Assembly (NCBI GenBank): GCA_022795805.1 | Contig: JAAWHK010000011.1 | Coordinates: 1-44,761 of the forward strand | Direction of reading: 5' to 3' | From: Hungatella sp. | Lineage (GTDB): Bacteria; Bacillota; Clostridia; Lachnospirales; Lachnospiraceae | Length of the DNA: 44,761 nucleotides | Part shown: piece after piece, positions 41,189-44,761 of the stretch | Layout of the letters: each line of letters opens with the position of its first letter | Numbering within the stretch: position 1 is the stretch's first letter | The notes under the pieces: model-generated | Told to the model about the DNA's origin: nothing | What the model saw: only the letters and a program-made list of their open reading frames with translations | Database searches by the model: none | Position numbers and translations under genes: made by a program

Positions 41189-42310
41189 TCACCTGCTCCC
41201 CTCATCAAAAACCGCCAGATCAAAATGGCAGTCAGGAATCCCATGGTACGTCACAAACACATACCTCTTATCCCTCGTCACCTCTCTCCCCGCCTCATAC
41301 TGCCTCCACTCATTTCCGTTGATAAAATGCTGGATAAACACGGAAGGGCTCTGTCCATACAGCTCTGTGGGCAGAAAGACCGTGACCTCCCCCTTTGCGT
41401 TCCTGTCCACGGAATATATCCGGGAGACGGGCTTTCCTTTTGTCTCCCCCAGCTCCATCCACTGCCTCCTGCCTGTGCCGATCTCCAGATCATCACCCCC
41501 GGCCCTGTCGATACAGCCAAATATCACCCCGTCCAGCTCCTGCAGTTCAAACCGGTTCAGCTCCCGCTTTTCCCCCTCAAAAACTCCATAGGAGTTGATA
41601 TACAGACTGTCGTTCCAGATCTCAAAATCCATGACTCCGCCTCTCCCGTAAGTGTGGTCATACCCTTTCTCATAATCTTCTCTGCTTTTATAGGAAATCA
41701 AAATAAATTTTGTCCCGCAGTCCCTGGCGCACTCTTCCAAAAATGCTGCCGCGCCGGGGTTCTTCTCCCTGATCTTCGTCAGATTCCGGTCCGTGCAGTC
41801 GTCAATTCTCACATTCATCGGATGTTCCCGAAGAAAGGCCTCAAAAGTCCCCGCCTCATACCGTTCCCCCAGCATGCCATCCTCCCCATATTCCAGATAT
41901 ACATCATAAACCTCATACCCCAGCAGATTCTCAAAAAACTCTCTGCCCTCCTCTTCGATAAACATCCGCTGAAAATCATCCCGCCCGTCCACGGAAGGCT
42001 CTTCCCCGCTTATGTGCACTTTAAACTCCTGCTCTCCCTGCCTCACCTGAACCAGCACATACCCGTCGGCCCACGGCACAGGATCGCTGTCTCCCAGTTC
42101 CGTACAAAGTTCCACGCTCTCAATCACCGGCGCAAAGCCGTATTTTTCCATCACATATGTTTCCGCATTCTCTTCCCCCAGCCGTGCAATCTCCTTCATA
42201 CGATGCTTCTCTTCCTTCGAATACCCGCAGCCGCCACACAGCCCTGCACACATGGCAGCCGCCCCAATCCCAATCAACACAGCGCGTATACAGAATCGAC
42301 GATTTTCCAT
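41189..42310 (-). CDS. Lipoprotein of unknown function
   Basis: 373 residues from MENRRFCIRAVLIG, the most likely start because it gives a lipoprotein signal (lipobox region AGLCGGCGYSKEE, Cys near 25-28); the frame is open further upstream but there it lacks a plausible signal. The mature part is acidic, with no membrane segment: REFFENLLGYEVYDVYLEYG, NVRIDDCTDRNLTKI, VMDFEIWNDSLYINSYGVF and FINGNEWRQYEAGREVTRDK. No domain is recognised. It should be anchored on the outer membrane face. It is a lone gene on this strand before the flavoprotein lipoprotein. Confidence 0.6.
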   Translation of the reverse strand: MENRRFCIRAVLIGIGAAAMCAGLCGGCGYSKEEKHRMKEIARLGEENAETYVMEKYGFAPVIESVELCTELGDSDPVPWADGYVLVQVRQGEQEFKVHISGEEPSVDGRDDFQRMFIEEEGREFFENLLGYEVYDVYLEYGEDGMLGERYEAGTFEAFLREHPMNVRIDDCTDRNLTKIREKNPGAAAFLEECARDCGTKFILISYKSREDYEKGYDHTYGRGGVMDFEIWNDSLYINSYGVFEGEKRELNRFELQELDGVIFGCIDRAGGDDLEIGTGRRQWMELGETKGKPVSRIYSVDRNAKGEVTVFLPTELYGQSPSVFIQHFINGNEWRQYEAGREVTRDKRYVFVTYHGIPDCHFDLAVFDEGSR

Positions 42311-42703
42311 ATAGACTTCCACACTCCCCTGAATATTTGCCCTGATCACACCCTGCCTCTCTCCCCAATATCCAAATCCGCAGATACCTGTCCCTAAAAA
42401 CCGAAATAAAAGAACAAGCACACCCTGCTGCGGGTCCGTCTCCGGCCAACCGCTCCACAGGCCTGCCCGCATATCAGCACGCCTCCTATTTTACCACAAA
42501 CTCCAACGTAAATCCCTCTAAAAAAAGAAATAAATACTGCAGTACAATACTCACCCCAGCTGCTCCCCACAAGAACCATGCAAAAGAACCGCGCAAAAGC
42601 GACGCATACAAAAACAAAGCTGCCCCGGCACAGCATTAACGCCGTACCGCAGCAGCCCTGCCTCTAAAACAGAACCCGGGTTCCGAAACCCGATTTTCTT
42701 GGT
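42311..42703. other. Intergenic region with leader and terminator
   Basis: About 390 bases without a convincing gene. An 80-residue frame rich in Gly, Phe and Cys exists but has no ribosome site or recognisable features. The left part would be the leader of the lipoprotein gene; no clear promoter was found. The right end holds the flavoprotein terminator. Confidence 0.4.
42677..42692 (-). terminator. Probable terminator of the flavoprotein gene
   Basis: CGGGTT pairs with AACCCG around a TCGG tetraloop, about 11 bases past the stop; GGTTCTGTTTT follows on the minus strand. The stem is short and the T-run modest. Confidence 0.6.
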
Positions 42704-44737
42704 TTACTTTGTGATGGTCTCGCCTGCCAGCTTGCCGAATACAACCGTATCAACAACTGCGTTGCCGCCCAGACGGTTAGCCCCGTGGATACCGCCAGTG
42801 ATCTCACCGGCTGCTACCAGACCCTCGATGGGAGTTCCGTCCTCTTTCAGAACACGGCCTTCCGTATCAATCTTCACGCCGCCCATAGTGTGATGTACAC
42901 ATGCCTGGCGCGGAGTGGCAACAAACGGTCCGTTCTCCAGTTTCGTGCTGAAAAGTGTACGGCCGAACTCATCCTCCCCGCTGTCCACGGAAGCGTTAAA
43001 CTTATCTACAGTAGCCTTCAAAGTCTCCCCGTCGCATCCCAGCTTCTCAGCCATCTCATCCAACGTGTCGGCAATGATGATGTAACCCTGCTCCTCCATC
43101 TCCTTGAAGGTAAATCCATCTGCCGTAAGAGCCGTATTAACATCCGTGTAGTCGCCGTCTGCGGACTCCAGGAAGTAGAACATGGCATCCGGCTGAGCCA
43201 GTACCTGGAGACAGATCTCATCCCGGCGTCCGTCCTCTTTTACGAAACGCTCACCGTTCTTGTTGATGAAGATCTCCTGGTCCGTGCCGTTAACGCAGCG
43301 GGCCGGATACTTGGTCAGACCGCCGTCTTTCACATTGCCCAGATACAGAAGCTGAATCTGCTCCATCTGATACAGGGCAGCGCCGATCTCCTGGGCCATG
43401 ATAATTCCGTCGCCCTGAGAGCAACCGAAGCGGTTGGTAGTGGGAACCTTGGACAGGTCGTTCCACTTGCCTGTGGTGTTGTACTCGCTTACCATCTTGG
43501 AGTTAGCGGCAAAACCGCCGGCCGCCAGTACCACGCCCTTGGAAGCCTGGAACTTGTATGTATTGCCGTTGACATCCTCTGCCTCCACGCCCACTACACG
43601 TCCGGTGTCATCCTGAACCAGCTTGGTAGCCGTTGTGGATGTAATCATCTCCACGTTCTCGTCCGCAGCGATATTCTCCACATAGGTGGAAATAAACCCT
43701 GTACCCATGGGCTTTGTGGAGGTGTGGGTCCTCTGCCACAGAGAACCTGCGCCCTGGCCGATGGTGTCGTTAAACTCCATGCCCAGTCCCTGGATCCACT
43801 CATACCCTGCAACCGCATTGTCGCACAGAACCTTTACCAGATCCAGATCCGCCACATTGTCGCCGCCGTTGTAAGTCTGAAGGGTAAACCACGCGTCCGA
43901 ATCAAACAGCGTGGTCTTGCCGTCGGCCTGATGCTGCTTCCACTCTTTGGATACCGTATCGATCAGTTCCTTGTGCGCCTCATCCACCGGTTCCACGCCG
44001 ATGCCTGCCTCCAGAGTCTTCTTCACCGCATCGCTCATCTCAACCTTGCTCTGCAGCGCCTCGTCCGGATTATTGTAAATAGCACCGCAGACTAAAGTAT
44101 CTCCGCCTACTGCGCCGTTCTTCTCAACTACGATTACTTTCGCGCCGTTCTCCGATGCGGAGATAGCTGCCGCAAGACCGGCTCCGCCGCCGCCCACTAC
44201 AATCACGTCGGCCTCCATCTCAATCTCCTTGCCCGGCTCCTTTGCAACCTCTGTCTTCCAGTCGTCAACATTGGCTCCCGCCTGCGTCAGACAGTCCTCC
44301 ACAGCGGACTTAATAGCCGCGCTGGTGATGGTAGCTCCTGTCACCGCGTCAACGGCGATGGACTGATTTTCCACAATAGCCGCCGGAATGGAAAGGGTCG
44401 GGATGGTTCCCTCCTTCTCACCGTCCACCAGCGGGGAACCGATACCCGGTGTCTCCTGGTTCTCGGTCACGGTAACCGATACGATGGATGAGTCGTCCGT
44501 CACCACCTCCACCGTCAGCTGACCATTCATACCGTTCTTGGACGCCGTGTAGGTGCCTGCCGTAAGTCCACCCTCTGCCTCCGCAGCCGTGGTCTCCTCC
44601 GCAGCCGCCTCCGTCGTGGTCTCCTGAGGCGCCGTGGTCTCAGGCGCAGCGGTAGTCGCCTCCTGGCCTCCGCCTGAACATGCGGTCAGGCTGGCTGCCA
44701 GCATTACAGATGCCATGCATGATAGTTTCTTCTTCAT
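42704..44737 (-). CDS. Exported FMN/FAD reductase lipoprotein (fumarate/urocanate reductase-like)
   Basis: 677 residues. Lipoprotein signal with Cys20 (SLTACSGG) and a Thr/Glu/Ala-rich linker (to about 55). An FMN-binding domain (60-150) has the flavinylation motif DAVTGATIT (D130, T136), whose Thr is covalently linked to FMN by ApbE. The FAD domain (from 177) starts with DVIVVGGGGAGLAAAISASE; fumarate-reductase-type segments RQACVHHTMGGVKI and GGIHGANRLGGNAVVDTVVF are near the C terminus. It sits on the outer membrane face and would reduce an unsaturated acid (fumarate, urocanate, cinnamate-like or other) as an electron acceptor. No ApbE or electron-supply gene is in the window. GGGAGG precedes the ATG. 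Substrate unknown. Confidence 0.9.
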   Translation of the reverse strand: MKKKLSCMASVMLAASLTACSGGGQEATTAAPETTAPQETTTEAAAEETTAAEAEGGLTAGTYTASKNGMNGQLTVEVVTDDSSIVSVTVTENQETPGIGSPLVDGEKEGTIPTLSIPAAIVENQSIAVDAVTGATITSAAIKSAVEDCLTQAGANVDDWKTEVAKEPGKEIEMEADVIVVGGGGAGLAAAISASENGAKVIVVEKNGAVGGDTLVCGAIYNNPDEALQSKVEMSDAVKKTLEAGIGVEPVDEAHKELIDTVSKEWKQHQADGKTTLFDSDAWFTLQTYNGGDNVADLDLVKVLCDNAVAGYEWIQGLGMEFNDTIGQGAGSLWQRTHTSTKPMGTGFISTYVENIAADENVEMITSTTATKLVQDDTGRVVGVEAEDVNGNTYKFQASKGVVLAAGGFAANSKMVSEYNTTGKWNDLSKVPTTNRFGCSQGDGIIMAQEIGAALYQMEQIQLLYLGNVKDGGLTKYPARCVNGTDQEIFINKNGERFVKEDGRRDEICLQVLAQPDAMFYFLESADGDYTDVNTALTADGFTFKEMEEQGYIIIADTLDEMAEKLGCDGETLKATVDKFNASVDSGEDEFGRTLFSTKLENGPFVATPRQACVHHTMGGVKIDTEGRVLKEDGTPIEGLVAAGEITGGIHGANRLGGNAVVDTVVFGKLAGETITK

Positions 44738-44761
44738 TGAACTATCCTCCCTTGATTTGTT

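Noticed and set aside
42785-44095. 436-codon plus-strand frame opposite the flavoprotein
   Set aside because: Shadow of a gene with complete flavoprotein motifs; no features of its own.

Overview
The window looks like a chromosomal segment of an anaerobic Firmicute, most likely a Lachnospiraceae member of the Enterocloster/Hungatella/Lachnoclostridium type. The evidence is a moderately high GC content by eye, GGAGG-type ribosome binding sites, near-consensus sigma-A promoters, and the gene content: a Na+-pumping biotin decarboxylase, a DUF6465 protein, the NifS/NifU pair next to MnmA, a PdaA-type deacetylase and an FMN-linked flavoprotein lipoprotein. The genus is an inference. No rRNA, CRISPR array, insertion sequence, integrase or phage gene was seen.

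Layout. Positions 1-3264 (minus strand) hold a membrane biotin-dependent decarboxylase operon (carboxyltransferase, OadG-like lipoprotein, biotin carrier, beta subunit cut by the window edge), preceded by a DacF-type carboxypeptidase (3379-4656). Positions 4738-10280 form a chaperone-like operon: a J-like/TPR protein of 1132 residues, a short Hsp70 and a 91-residue protein, tightly coupled and with their own promoter and terminator. Positions 10328-16582 hold housekeeping and uncharacterised genes: an RsmF-like rRNA methyltransferase, a DUF1576 membrane protein, a HerA-like ATPase, DUF6465 and a TIGR01212 radical SAM protein. Positions 16569-23086 hold two MATE transporters (the first with a structured leader), a PdaA-like deacetylase, a C39-like protein, a DUF362 protein and a patatin-like lipase.

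Positions 23204-31750 form a peptide-use module: oppABCDF with a Sapep/PepV dipeptidase on one strand, and a divergent M24 (Xaa-Pro type) peptidase. The shared 489-base regulatory region has clear promoters, a palindrome and a recurring motif, and there is a terminator-like hairpin between oppA and oppB. Next come a coiled-coil protein of unknown function, tRNA-Ser(CGA) whose promoter sits inside a 12-bp inverted repeat, and a nifS-nifU-mnmA-amidase operon (minus strand).

The most unusual stretch is 37225-40373 (plus strand). A 462-residue protein made of two ThyX-like halves overlaps a markedly AT-rich pair: a two-helix membrane protein with a phosphoribosyltransferase-like domain, and a HIT-family protein. 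The coding sequences overlap by 11 and 14 bases. The base composition changes almost exactly at the ThyX stop codon, which suggests acquisition of the pair. This is the best candidate for an undescribed system. The window ends with a VanZ-like membrane protein, an orphan lipoprotein and an exported FMN/FAD reductase.
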